From positions 1 through 64,000 of the forward strand of contig JASHNU010000068.1 of the NCBI GenBank assembly GCA_030041475.1: 64,000 bases of DNA, written 5' to 3'. Both the position numbers and the translations under genes were made by a program. The notes under the pieces are model-generated. The model saw only the letters and a list, made by a program, of their open reading frames with translations. It was not told where the DNA came from and searched no databases. Below are positions 52,001 to 59,997 of this stretch, piece by piece. Source of the stretch: Candidatus Sulfotelmatobacter sp. (GTDB lineage: Bacteria; Acidobacteriota; Terriglobia; Terriglobales; Acidobacteriaceae). Position 1 is the first letter of the stretch, and each line of letters opens with the position of its first letter.

Positions 52001-52811
52001 CCTCTACGCATTGCTCGGCTACACGCTGTCGAGGAATTACGATTCGGGCATGCCGGACGGCCTGGGAACCAATCCCGGCGCGCTTTACTGGCCTCTGCCC
52101 GGATCAGCGAAATTGGATTGGGGCTTGTCGCAGCTGAACCTGACTCACAGCTTCACAGCGAGCGTCCTTTACGATTTGCCATTCGGTAAGGGCAGGACTT
52201 ACGGAAGCGACTGGAACGGCGCTACAAATGCGATCTTGGGCAATTGGCAGTTGGATGTGATCGAAAGAGCCACTTCCGGCTTTCCACTATTTGTGGTGGA
52301 TAGCGCCGACGAGTCGGGCACGTTCTTCTCCTACAACGGGTTCACTTTGCAGCGTCCAAACGAAATATCAAATCCGCTTGTTGCCGGACCTGTGCCTGCG
52401 AATCCCAATTCTCAATGCCAAGTCTTGGTCGGACAGATCGACCCAGTGAGCGGCAACCCTGGACTTGCCCCGCCCGCCATTCATACCCATACAGCCTGGT
52501 TCAATCAATGCGCATTCGCGCCAGCTCCGGCCGGCGAGCTCGGCTCGGCTGTTCGTGCGCCTGTCATCGGCCCGCGTTTTATCAATACCGACTTCTCGAT
52601 CATCAAGAATATTCCGTTGGCATGGCGAGAGGGGACGAGCCTGCAGTTCCGGGCCGAGTTCTTCAACGTCTTTAACCATCCCCAATTCTGGATGTCTGGT
52701 GTCGGCGACAGCGGGCAACAGGACATCAACACGCCCAGCACGTTCGGCGTGATCAACCAGTCGGTGAACAACCCGCGCTTGATTCAGTTTGCGTTGAAAT
52801 TGAAGTTCTAG
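49077..52811 (+). CDS. TonB-dependent receptor with N-terminal carboxypeptidase-regulatory domain (acidobacterial Oar-like)
   Basis: About 1244 residues. A signal peptide (MSKKTLCALTFCVVVCLCSS, cut near YGQA) is followed by a CarboxypepD_reg-like beta-sandwich (GSFSGTVSDKAGAVISGARV, about 28-115), then a plug domain (SEQVSELPLNGRNFVQLATL, about 140-260) and a long beta-barrel ending in a hydrophobic C-terminal strand (LIQFALKLKF). Such receptors span the outer membrane and import large substrates using TonB; families of them are typical of Acidobacteria. Substrate unknown; the neighbouring ribokinase hints at a sugar or nucleoside but this is weak. The start is set by the signal peptide at ATG 49077; a strong terminator follows. 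Confidence 0.93.
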   Translation: MSKKTLCALTFCVVVCLCSSLLYGQATGSFSGTVSDKAGAVISGARVVATSQETGLAREALTDDSGHYLIPLLPVSFFRIRVEAKGFAPAEQKDIRLQLDEHREVDFTLQPASVSTTVEVNATEVAVETTTPTLGQVITSEQVSELPLNGRNFVQLATLTPGTTQSTSPVSFFTNAASSEAATRGAFSLSSGGSREQETDWLLDGNDNNQLDEGGIAIFSSIDDIQEFKVLTYNYSAEYGERAGPTVLVTTKSGSNAWHGTLFEFFRNTKLDATPYFSTTGPEKFNLNQFGGSLGGPIKRDKTFFFADYQAKMQREGVSFTGYVPSPDELKADGNGNYNLSSNPLQITQFTNPYTPEQVIPPNTTPTPVPFQCYITSGLPETPVNGSQPYVSGTTQACPIIPGSLVNHIGLQVASLYLDGATPNAPPGAVGYNYTNTPDRKLNEGTWDVRLDHNFSTKDSAFARFSYDQATNFIPGGSPTYAEANAFGSNQYINNHGRNAVLTETHVFSPNTINQALVGYSRIFNHILSYATGSCLAAQLGILGADLGSKCDGITGYPASLNQSSKDCESCGMTSFQMSSYFSLGDRGYAPYQGGTNVYSASDTLDLIRGRHEIRFGVVFRANEMNVRNNAFQDGYVVESGTATGDDIADLLLGSTGVFAAHDQTFLGATTGRRWKLVRPFVEDEWRVTNNLTLSLGFAWALATPETEIHNRMAEYDVRSLKWYVPTGSPTLASCTICVPSNSAAGLQFDKTAVEPRIGFAWKPTRSDKTVVRGGYAIFHDSAWNQGGQGLWQNPPYYAEVDPDSFPNVLLNSFFLSTGLCNPFGNTQCGLTNGFLNATPSNPACPPAGILTGPVNPACYTGTIQSANLNFRQGQVQQFNANIEHEFPGNLVVTAGYAGSRGHHLLVSQVNENLNQPSACGTGTYTLGCGFGSFPYAVNQPNGGAYQTVDSNNSIGASQYDSMQIKAETKSARHGLYALLGYTLSRNYDSGMPDGLGTNPGALYWPLPGSAKLDWGLSQLNLTHSFTASVLYDLPFGKGRTYGSDWNGATNAILGNWQLDVIERATSGFPLFVVDSADESGTFFSYNGFTLQRPNEISNPLVAGPVPANPNSQCQVLVGQIDPVSGNPGLAPPAIHTHTAWFNQCAFAPAPAGELGSAVRAPVIGPRFINTDFSIIKNIPLAWREGTSLQFRAEFFNVFNHPQFWMSGVGDSGQQDINTPSTFGVINQSVNNPRLIQFALKLKF

Positions 52812-52830
52812 GGCACACGACAGCTGGTTT

Positions 52831-52870
52831 CGGGCAGACAAGAAGCGTCCAGTCTGCCCGTTTTTTCTTT
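52831..52870 (+). terminator. Rho-independent terminator after the TonB-dependent receptor
   Basis: Perfect 9-bp stem CGGGCAGAC (52831-52839) / GTCTGCCCG (52852-52860) with a 12-base loop, followed directly by TTTTTT (52861-52866) and cttt. Confidence 0.93.
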
Positions 52871-52975
52871 CGCTTCTCCATTGGCGCTCTTCAGTCGAGC
52901 GGGCCCTTCTCCGACCGTGCGGCTGGCACCGAAGTTGGGAACAGCATACAATGACGTTCTGCGAGCTTTCTGACT

Positions 52976-53452
52976 ATGTCTCCCATTCCAGACGACCTTT
53001 CCACGGTGAAAGACGACATGATCGCTTTCATCGAAGGCCATGGCATGCGCCGCTTTAATGGATTCGTGGATTACGAAGAAGTGCAGTGTGTCATGTGGGA
53101 TATGGAGAGCAATCCCGACGGCTGGAAGGATTTTGTTGAGCTTGCCAAGACTGCAAACGCGCCCTTTCTCACCATGCATTCCTGGACGCTCGAGCGTGAA
53201 GAACTAGATGAACTGTTAGAGCGCCTAACGAACTCCGAATTCACAGACCGTGACGATGTTGAGGATGCGCGCTGGCTTCGCACCCACGCCGGCAAAGTCG
53301 GCTACCTGCAGTTGGGTTGGGCGTATCAGGGGACAATGTTTCTCTGCGAGGTTTCGACCGACTGGTACGATCGCTACCAGCGGCTGCTTGAAGTCTCCGA
53401 CGAATTCGGCGGCCTTACTATGGATGAGCCGGACCAGGACGAAGAGAACTAG
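52976..53452 (+). CDS. Conserved-looking acidic protein of unknown function, upstream of recJ
   Basis: 158 residues, strongly acidic, no signal peptide or membrane helix. It begins MSPIPDDLSTVKDDMIAFIE and has a compact middle (FVDYEEVQCVMWDMESNPDG, HAGKVGYLQLGWAYQGTMFL) with an acidic tail (DEPDQDEEN). I do not recognise a family. Coding is supported by length, codon bias and a two-base gap to recJ, with which it must be co-transcribed; a role in DNA repair is only guilt by association. Confidence 0.75.
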   Translation: MSPIPDDLSTVKDDMIAFIEGHGMRRFNGFVDYEEVQCVMWDMESNPDGWKDFVELAKTANAPFLTMHSWTLEREELDELLERLTNSEFTDRDDVEDARWLRTHAGKVGYLQLGWAYQGTMFLCEVSTDWYDRYQRLLEVSDEFGGLTMDEPDQDEEN

Positions 53453-53454
53453 CC

Positions 53455-55449
53455 GTGCGCTGGGAGCTTCACTCGGAAAATGCGACGCAGATCCGCAATC
53501 TGGCCGCGGCTCTCGCTGATCTGCCAGTGCTCAAAGCGCGGCGGTCTTCCCATCGCGATTCCAGTTATAGCGATTCAAGTCACCAGGGTTCAGATCGGCT
53601 GCCGGCCACGCTGGCTGCATTGCTGCTGCGGCGCGGCATCGCGGACGCCGAGTCGGCGGCAAACTTCCTTTCACCTTCACTCTCACATCTGCATGCGCCC
53701 GAGCAAATGACTGGCCTTTGCGCGGCAGTTGATCGACTCGACGCCGCCATCGAGCGCAAGGAGCCGATTCTGATCTACGGCGATTACGATGTGGACGGAA
53801 CGATGGCCGTCATCATCCTGAAAACCGCGATCGAGTTATGCGGGGGAACTGCTGACTTCCACGTTCCCCACCGCATTCACGAAGGCTATGATCTGCGCGG
53901 AGATGTCATTGAGCGCGCCGCCGCGGCCGGGATTCGGTTGATCATCAGCGTGGACATGGGCATTCGCGCTTTTGCTCCTGCGGAAACCGCACGGCGCTTG
54001 GCTGTCGACCTGATTCTGACTGACCATCACCTGCCCGGGCCGGATGGTGTGCCCAAGGCGCTGGCCGTGGTGAATCCCAATCAGGACGGTTGCTCGTATC
54101 CCTACAAACAACTCTGCGGGGCAGGCGTGGCATTCAAGCTGGCACAGGGACTACTGCAGCGGCGGCTGGACGCGAAAGATCACACCAAACTTCTACTTTC
54201 GTTCATGAAAGTCGTGGCCATCGCGACGATCGCTGACGCCGTTCCCCTCACCGGCGAGAATCGCATCTTCGCTTCTCTGGGCCTTGACGCGCTGCGCAAG
54301 GCCGTGAATCCAGGTCTGAAGGCGCTGCTCGAGGTAGCCCAGATTTCGGCGCAGCGGCCGCCGACCTCGGGCGAAGTTGGATTCCGCATCGCGCCACGCA
54401 TCAACGCAGCCGGCCGCATGGACATAGCCCGCGACGTCATCGAACTGTTCAGCGTAAAGGACACAGCCCGGGCCCGCGAACTGGCGGCAAAACTCGACCG
54501 GCTCAACACCGACCGACAGGAGGAAGAACGCCGCATCCTGCGCGAGGTCGATGAGCGATTCGCGGCCAATCCCGCTCTGTGCGACGCGTACTGCATTGTG
54601 GTGGATGGCGATGGCTGGCATCGCGGCGTCATCGGTATCACCGCGACCCGCGTGGTGGAGCGCTACAACCGGCCCACGGTGGTGATTGCGCGCGACGGCG
54701 ACGAGGCGTTTGGTTCGGGACGCTCGATTCGGGCTTTTCATCTGCTGGAGGCGATCGAATCGTGCCGCGATCTGTTCTCGCGCTATGGCGGCCACGCCCA
54801 CGCCTGCGGATTCGCCATGCCTGCGACGAATGTTGCCGAGTTGCGCTCGCGTCTCGATGCCTTCGCCCGGTTCCGGCTCACTCTGGCGGATTTCGATCCG
54901 GTTCTGGATCTCGACGCAGAACTTGATCTGCGCGACATCAACCCGGAGCTCTTCCAGGCAATGCGTTTGCTGGAACCATATGGCGTGGGAAATGCCGAGC
55001 CCGTGTTTGCGGCGCGAGGCGCACAGTTGACCGCGCCTCCGCGCATTCTCAAAGACAAGCACGTCAAGCTAAAGCTCAGGTCAGGAGATCTTCCAGCGGC
55101 TGATGCGTCACATTCACGACCTGAACAGTCAGAACTTTCCCCAGCGGCAATCTTGGCAACCCCACGCTGCCATCCCGATGGTTCCGCAATCCGCCGTAGT
55201 GAATTGGCGGCTGCGGTCGCCGAGCGCGGCGGCGCCCCACAAGGATTCGGGAACTCCGCACCGGCAACTGGAATCGCCAGCAAGATCATGTTCGACGCTC
55301 TCGGCTGGCACATGGCGGAACGGCTCCAGCAAAAGCCATTGCTCGCCGGAGACAAGCTGGACATTGCCTTCACGATAGGGCACAACGATCATCCGGATTA
55401 TGGCGGGATCGAACTTTCTCTTCGCGATTTCAAGGCGAGCGCGCGTTAG
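53455..55449 (+). CDS. recJ: Single-stranded-DNA-specific exonuclease RecJ
   Basis: 664 residues. 5'-3' exonuclease of recombination and mismatch repair. The DHH phosphoesterase core is intact: LIYGDYDVDGTMAVIILK, LILTDHHLPG, AGVAFKLAQGLLQ, and the DHHA1 part RIAPRINAAGRMDIA ... SGRSIRAFHLLEAIE ... YGGHAHACGFAM. Two low-complexity insertions stand out: a short one near residues 28-45 (SSHRDSSYSDSSHQGSD) and one of about 65 residues in the C-terminal OB domain (bases about 55083-55270), between KHVKLKLR and FDALGWHMAERL. GTG start at 53455. Confidence 0.95.
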   Translation: MRWELHSENATQIRNLAAALADLPVLKARRSSHRDSSYSDSSHQGSDRLPATLAALLLRRGIADAESAANFLSPSLSHLHAPEQMTGLCAAVDRLDAAIERKEPILIYGDYDVDGTMAVIILKTAIELCGGTADFHVPHRIHEGYDLRGDVIERAAAAGIRLIISVDMGIRAFAPAETARRLAVDLILTDHHLPGPDGVPKALAVVNPNQDGCSYPYKQLCGAGVAFKLAQGLLQRRLDAKDHTKLLLSFMKVVAIATIADAVPLTGENRIFASLGLDALRKAVNPGLKALLEVAQISAQRPPTSGEVGFRIAPRINAAGRMDIARDVIELFSVKDTARARELAAKLDRLNTDRQEEERRILREVDERFAANPALCDAYCIVVDGDGWHRGVIGITATRVVERYNRPTVVIARDGDEAFGSGRSIRAFHLLEAIESCRDLFSRYGGHAHACGFAMPATNVAELRSRLDAFARFRLTLADFDPVLDLDAELDLRDINPELFQAMRLLEPYGVGNAEPVFAARGAQLTAPPRILKDKHVKLKLRSGDLPAADASHSRPEQSELSPAAILATPRCHPDGSAIRRSELAAAVAERGGAPQGFGNSAPATGIASKIMFDALGWHMAERLQQKPLLAGDKLDIAFTIGHNDHPDYGGIELSLRDFKASAR

Positions 55450-55453
55450 TTGG

Positions 55454-56566
55454 TCAAAACGCTGTGCGCAGGAACGAAGCCAGTTGCCAGCCGTCAATGT
55501 ACTTGTATGGTGTCTCTCCAGTTGTGTAGTGACCGCAAGGCAGAGCGACCACTTTGTGGTCAAGACCGTGGCGCGCGAATTCATCCACGACTTGCCGCGA
55601 AAATTCCGGCAGGAACGTCAGGTCGTACTTAGCGTAGATGATCAATGACTTTTTCTGCCAGCGCGCAAACTGCCGGAAGAACGACATTGGACTGATCGCC
55701 AGCCACGCATGCCGCAATTCTTCCAAATCAATCTTCTGTTCGATTCCCTGGCGGATGTGACGCGTAGATTGCCCGTGCCACACCACATCTGCGAAATAAG
55801 TGGATGCGTGATTGAATGCGGCCACGCGAATGCGCGGATCGTGCGCCGCCGCGAGAAAGGCGTAGCATGATCCCAGGCTCGTACCCACAATGCCAAGTCG
55901 TGTGTAGCCTTGTTCCTCGAGCCAGTCGAGGCAGCAACGGACATCGATTACGCCCTGGCGCGCAGCGTCGAGGGTGCGGCCGATGTTCGCCGAAACGGCA
56001 TAGTCGGCCCGGCGGATTTCGGCGGGCATGCGAATGTCGTGATAGGGCATGCTCAGCCGCAGCACCGAAATCCCCAGCAGGTTCAGCACGCGGCACAGGC
56101 TGGTGTAGGCGATCGCATCGGAATTCCAATGTGGCAGCAGCACAACCGCACGCCGGCCCTGCGCCGGAAACCAGCGGGCATTCGCAAAGTTATTTTCCGG
56201 ATAAGGCGTTCTCACCGGTGAGGTGAAGCGCAGAAACTGGGCAAACGTTCCTTTCACCTTGGCATCAAGCCGGGGATCAGGAACTTCGCGGGTGGAGAAA
56301 ACCTGCACTTCGCGGCGCTGCAGCTGAAAATCCGTTGGACGCTCGTAGGAATAAAATTCATCGCTCGCTGCCAGAATGCGACAGTTGTAATCGAGAAAGA
56401 ATTTTTCAGGATCATCCGCCGCATGGCCCGGCGAAAAGCCGTTTCGGCAGGGCCACTCCCGCACCCATTCCAGGCCCCATTCCAGCGGACGCACCACGCG
56501 ATTATTATCGACGGAGGTGAGTCGGTGCTCCCAGTCGTACATCCATTGTGCGTAACGGGAAGGCAT
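55454..56566 (-). CDS. Alpha/beta hydrolase of unknown specificity
   Basis: 370 residues. The core from about residue 140 shows an alpha/beta hydrolase fold: RRAVVLLPHWNSDAIAYTSL, RLSMPYHDIRMP, the nucleophile elbow GIVGTSLGSCYAFLAAAHDP, an acid candidate in IIYAKYDLTFLPEF, and a His in LPCGHYTTGETPYK. The N-terminal 130 residues (PEKFFLDYNCRILAASDEFY) have no recognised motif. No signal peptide. It converges with recJ, their stops being 4 bases apart. Substrate not predictable; I do not see features of kynurenine formamidase. Confidence 0.85.
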   Translation of the reverse strand: MPSRYAQWMYDWEHRLTSVDNNRVVRPLEWGLEWVREWPCRNGFSPGHAADDPEKFFLDYNCRILAASDEFYSYERPTDFQLQRREVQVFSTREVPDPRLDAKVKGTFAQFLRFTSPVRTPYPENNFANARWFPAQGRRAVVLLPHWNSDAIAYTSLCRVLNLLGISVLRLSMPYHDIRMPAEIRRADYAVSANIGRTLDAARQGVIDVRCCLDWLEEQGYTRLGIVGTSLGSCYAFLAAAHDPRIRVAAFNHASTYFADVVWHGQSTRHIRQGIEQKIDLEELRHAWLAISPMSFFRQFARWQKKSLIIYAKYDLTFLPEFSRQVVDEFARHGLDHKVVALPCGHYTTGETPYKYIDGWQLASFLRTAF

Positions 56567-56688
56567 GGTGAGATTTCAGTGTAACAAGTGGAACGGCGCT
56601 ACTCCGAAGTGAAGCAGCTAACGGTTGGAATCAGCCATTGGCGGTCGGCGCTGGGCCTCTGAGTGGGCCGGCTGCAGGTGAAAAATAG

Positions 56689-57924
56689 TCAGCTCACGTA
56701 CCGGCGCGGAACGCGCTTGGAAATATTGCAGAGAATCTCGTAGGGAGAGCTGCTGGCGAGCCGCGCGTGCTCCATCGCATCCACGTTCATGCCGGCGCAA
56801 TTCCCGAGCAGGATGACCTCATCTCCGACCGAGATGCCGGGAATGCCGGTCACATCCACCAAAGTCAGGTCCATCGAGATGCTGCCAACGATCGGCGCGT
56901 AGTGCTCGCGCACAATCACGCGTCCGCGATTCGAAAGCTGGCGATTATATCCGTCGGCATAGCCAACCGGAAGCACAGCCACGTGCGCCGGAGCTTTTGT
57001 CACATATGTCCCGCCATAACCTAAGGCATGATTCGCACCGAAATCGCGCAACGACAGAATGCGCGTCTTCCAGGTGAGGATTGGCTTTACCGGTAAGCGC
57101 AAGGTGCCTCCGCTGACTTCACGCCCTGCCCGCAGAAACGACAGATAGTAGCCGTAAAGCGCAATGCCAGGGCGCACCATGCTGTTGTGTTTCGCAGGGA
57201 TTTTCTTGTCTGCCGGTCTGTTCCCGTCTGACCGATTTTCCTCTGACCAAGTTTCGCGCCGCGAGATGACCGCGCTCGTGTTGGCCATGTGGACCAGAGC
57301 GGGCTCAAGACCCGCCTGACGAGCCATGCGGCGGCCTTCGTCGAAATTTCGCTGCTGCTCGGCGACGGAAGGCGCGTCCATGATCTCGGAAGACGCGAGG
57401 TGCGTGGAGAGTCCCTCGAGCTCGAGATGCTTCGCGCCCCGCACGACGTTGAGCAGCGCCGGAAGCTGATCGAGTGCAACGCCCAGACGGCCCATGCCGG
57501 TGTCAACTTTCAAGTGCACGGGATGCCGTGCGACTCCGAGCGCTGCGGCAGCGGTCTCAAGCGATTCGATTTGCCACGGCTCCCACACGGTCGGCGTCAG
57601 CCGCAGGCGCACGATCTCGCTCTCTTCGCCGCGCCAGAAGCCGGTCATGAGCAGAATGCTTGCGTTGATCCCAGCCTCACGCAGCGGGATCGCCTCGTCG
57701 AGCGAAGTTACGCCCAGCCAGCGCGCACCTTCGTCTTCCAGCGCATGCGAACATTCGACGGCGCCGTGACCGTAGGCATCCGCCTTTACGACAGCGCATA
57801 CCGTGACGTTCGCACCGACGTGCTTTTGTACGGTGCGGAAGTTTTGCCGCAGGGCGGCGAGCGAGACTTCGGCCCAAGTGGGACGCGTCGCCACGCGACT
57901 CAGAATTTCTGCTGTGGTTGCCAC
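56689..57924 (-). CDS. alr: Alanine racemase
   Basis: 411 residues, PLP-dependent, interconverts L- and D-alanine for peptidoglycan. PLP Lys47 in AVVKADAYGHGA, the substrate-side motif NHALGYGGTYVTKAPAHVAV, the RPGIALYGYY Arg/Tyr region, and ISMDLTLVDVT. An insertion of about 20 charged residues (SEENRSDGNRPADKKIPAKH) precedes RPGIALYG. Stands alone between the hydrolase and tonB on the same strand. Confidence 0.95.
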   Translation of the reverse strand: MATTAEILSRVATRPTWAEVSLAALRQNFRTVQKHVGANVTVCAVVKADAYGHGAVECSHALEDEGARWLGVTSLDEAIPLREAGINASILLMTGFWRGEESEIVRLRLTPTVWEPWQIESLETAAAALGVARHPVHLKVDTGMGRLGVALDQLPALLNVVRGAKHLELEGLSTHLASSEIMDAPSVAEQQRNFDEGRRMARQAGLEPALVHMANTSAVISRRETWSEENRSDGNRPADKKIPAKHNSMVRPGIALYGYYLSFLRAGREVSGGTLRLPVKPILTWKTRILSLRDFGANHALGYGGTYVTKAPAHVAVLPVGYADGYNRQLSNRGRVIVREHYAPIVGSISMDLTLVDVTGIPGISVGDEVILLGNCAGMNVDAMEHARLASSSPYEILCNISKRVPRRYVS

Positions 57925-57988
57925 TCTCGCGATTATAGCGGGATTAGCTGGGGTCCGAAGGTTACGCAGGGGCTACTCCCGCCTAACG

Positions 57989-58741
57989 CTAGTTTCCTGA
58001 CAACGTGAAGTTCACCGTGATCTCTGTCTCCACTTCCACCGGTTCGTTGTTCAGAATGTAGGGACGATAGCGCCACTGGCTTACGGCATCGATCGCTGCT
58101 TTAACCAGCATGGGATGACCGCGTAGAACCCGCAGATTTTCGATCGCGCCCGCCTTGCTGATGGTCGCAGAGAGAACCACTTCGCCTTGAATCCGCGCGG
58201 CTCGAGCTAATGGAGGATAGACCGGCCGCGCGCGAAGGTAGAGGCTGCCCTCCAGCATCTTCGAAGTGCGGAAGGTACGAAGCGTTGCAGCTGGCGTTGC
58301 GGGCATCACGGGCCGTGTTCCTGTGATCGGCAAAGGAAACTCCGGAGCACCCGGCAGCTCAATTTCCGGCGCTCCGTCGCCTCCACTACCGATCTGCGGC
58401 GCGGAATCGTCCCCGCCCGCCGAGTTTGATTCGTGCGGTGCGCCACTCCAAAGATATCGCACGATTGCTGGGTTGCTCGGAGTAGCCGGTGCGCTCCCGC
58501 TTCGTAGCCTCGGTGTGAGTGGCATGGGCACTGGGCGCCCGATGCGAATTGGTGTAGAGACTGTTCGAGCTGCCGGAAGCACCACCGTCCTCAGCAACGG
58601 AATCAGGAGCAGCAGGCTGATCATGACGGCCTGCAGTCCGAATGAAGTGAGCGTCGAGCAGCCGCGGCGCGCGCGCTGCGTCCACGAGGTCTCCAGCAAA
58701 CTCTCGGCAAACATCGCATGCTTGAAGATGGTCTCTTCCAT
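57989..58741 (-). CDS. tonB: TonB energy transducer
   Basis: About 250 residues from ATG 58741 (six more from 58759). One membrane helix after a cytosolic N-terminus (FGLQAVMISLLLLIPLLRTV, about 38-58), a Pro/Ala/Gly-rich periplasmic stretch, and a TonB C-terminal domain (RARPVYPPLARAARIQGEVV, IENLRVLRGHPMLVKAAIDA, WRYRPYILNNEPVEVETEIT). It would energise TonB-dependent receptors such as the one at 49077. No exbB/exbD is adjacent. It resembles the TonB domain of the PilZ fusion at 5569. Confidence 0.88.
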   Translation of the reverse strand: MEETIFKHAMFAESLLETSWTQRARRGCSTLTSFGLQAVMISLLLLIPLLRTVVLPAARTVSTPIRIGRPVPMPLTPRLRSGSAPATPSNPAIVRYLWSGAPHESNSAGGDDSAPQIGSGGDGAPEIELPGAPEFPLPITGTRPVMPATPAATLRTFRTSKMLEGSLYLRARPVYPPLARAARIQGEVVLSATISKAGAIENLRVLRGHPMLVKAAIDAVSQWRYRPYILNNEPVEVETEITVNFTLSGN

Positions 58742-58830
58742 CCTCGCCTGTTCCACCATAGTTTCCTCCAGCAGGGAACTGTTTGCTCATATGGACACCA
58801 CGAGCGGCTTCACTGGCGGTACTAGAGCAA

Positions 58831-58858
58831 AGAAAAAGGCCGCACCTTCGTGCGGCCT
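58831..58858 (-). terminator. Rho-independent terminator after the bamA-skp unit
   Basis: On the minus strand: AGGCCGCAC, loop gaag, GTGCGGCCT, followed by TTTTTCT (plus-strand A-run 58831-58837). The 9-bp stem is perfect. Confidence 0.92.
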
Positions 58859-58895
58859 GCCGGAACTTTTGCGAGGGAAGTGGTGTCCCCCTTGG

Positions 58896-59696
58896 CTATT
58901 TTGGCTGGTTCGAAGACGGAGCTGGAGCCTTCGGCGTGGTCGCCGCCGGCGTCTTCGGTGCTGCGGGTTTTGCCGAGGCGGGGTTGGCCGGCGCGGGCAC
59001 GCCCGACTGCACGTTGTATGCCTCAATCACGGGCTTGGTGATGTCGACTTTGTCCGGGTTCCACCAGAGAATCGGGCTTTGCGGCCAGGGATTGGAAGTA
59101 TCCACGATGATGCCGAATCCGTTTTCCTGCGAGTACTTCACGATCACCGGCGCCAGCTTCTGCAGGATACGGGTCGCAATTTCCTGCCGCTGATTGCCGA
59201 AGTCTTCCTGCGCGTCCTGCACCGCGCGGTCGAATGTCTTCTGCTTGCTCTCGATCTGCTTCTTGAGGTTGGCCGCAGCCTCGTCGTTCAGTTTGTCTTT
59301 CTGGGTGTCGAACTGCTTCTTCAAAGCCTCGAGCTCATCGTTCTGGCCCTTGAGTTCCGCCTGCTTAGGCTCGAACTTTTTGGACAGGGCCTCGAGGTCG
59401 CGGGCTCCTTCGTTGCTGGCGAAAATGGCCTCGGTGATATTGATGGCTCCCACCTTGTTGCCGCCTGCCGCTGTGATCGCCCCGGTACTGGCGCTGGGTG
59501 CCGAAGGCAAGGGATTGCCCGGGGAGGCGGTGGGTGCCGCGCTCGACGGTGCCGATGCAGTGCTGGTTTGGGCTGATGCGGAAATCGCGAAGATCACTGC
59601 GACCGCCAATAAAACTTGCATGAACGCTTTCGTTATCGTCCGGCCAGACGCGTCTCGGTTGGACGTGGTTCGCTTAGACATAGTTCGGTTGAGCAT
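58896..59696 (-). CDS. skp: OmpH/Skp-family periplasmic chaperone
   Basis: About 266 residues. A basic N-terminus and hydrophobic signal (FMQVLLAVAVIFAISASAQT) are followed by a Ser/Ala/Pro-rich stretch and the Skp domain: KVGAINITEAIFASNEGARD, a long charged coiled coil (KKFEPKQAELKGQNDELEAL...KQIESKQKTFDRAVQDAQED), and APVIVKYSQENGFGIIVDTS. The tail is Pro/Ala/Lys-rich and longer than in E. coli Skp. Holds unfolded outer-membrane proteins for BamA, encoded directly upstream. ATG 59696 or 59681 are the likely starts; the frame is open to 59840. Confidence 0.9.
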   Translation of the reverse strand: MLNRTMSKRTTSNRDASGRTITKAFMQVLLAVAVIFAISASAQTSTASAPSSAAPTASPGNPLPSAPSASTGAITAAGGNKVGAINITEAIFASNEGARDLEALSKKFEPKQAELKGQNDELEALKKQFDTQKDKLNDEAAANLKKQIESKQKTFDRAVQDAQEDFGNQRQEIATRILQKLAPVIVKYSQENGFGIIVDTSNPWPQSPILWWNPDKVDITKPVIEAYNVQSGVPAPANPASAKPAAPKTPAATTPKAPAPSSNQPK

Positions 59697-59997
59697 GGAT
59701 CGGTTGAACTCCTTGGAACATTCACGTTGTTCCGGGAATGAACTTCGAATATCGCTCTCAGATCGCTTCTTCAGTCGACACCGGGCCGCACTTGAATGAG
59801 GTCTCCGCCGTATTCGCGGCCGCCATCGGAAAAGGCGCACCAGACTGCCAGCGTCACAGGCATCGCCCTGTGGGCGCGCGCTCCACCCCTCTTTAGATTC
59901 CTAAGCGGTGTGGAAGACATTATAGAGACCCTGCTCTTTGCGCGTCAAACATAGCCTGACTGGCGAACCAGTACAACAAACCTTGCCAAACAAAAGC

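Noticed and set aside
55454-56566. Alpha/beta hydrolase as the missing kynurenine formamidase
   Set aside because: It is 24 kb from the kynurenine operon, has an unrelated 130-residue N-terminal part and a different motif pattern around the catalytic site.
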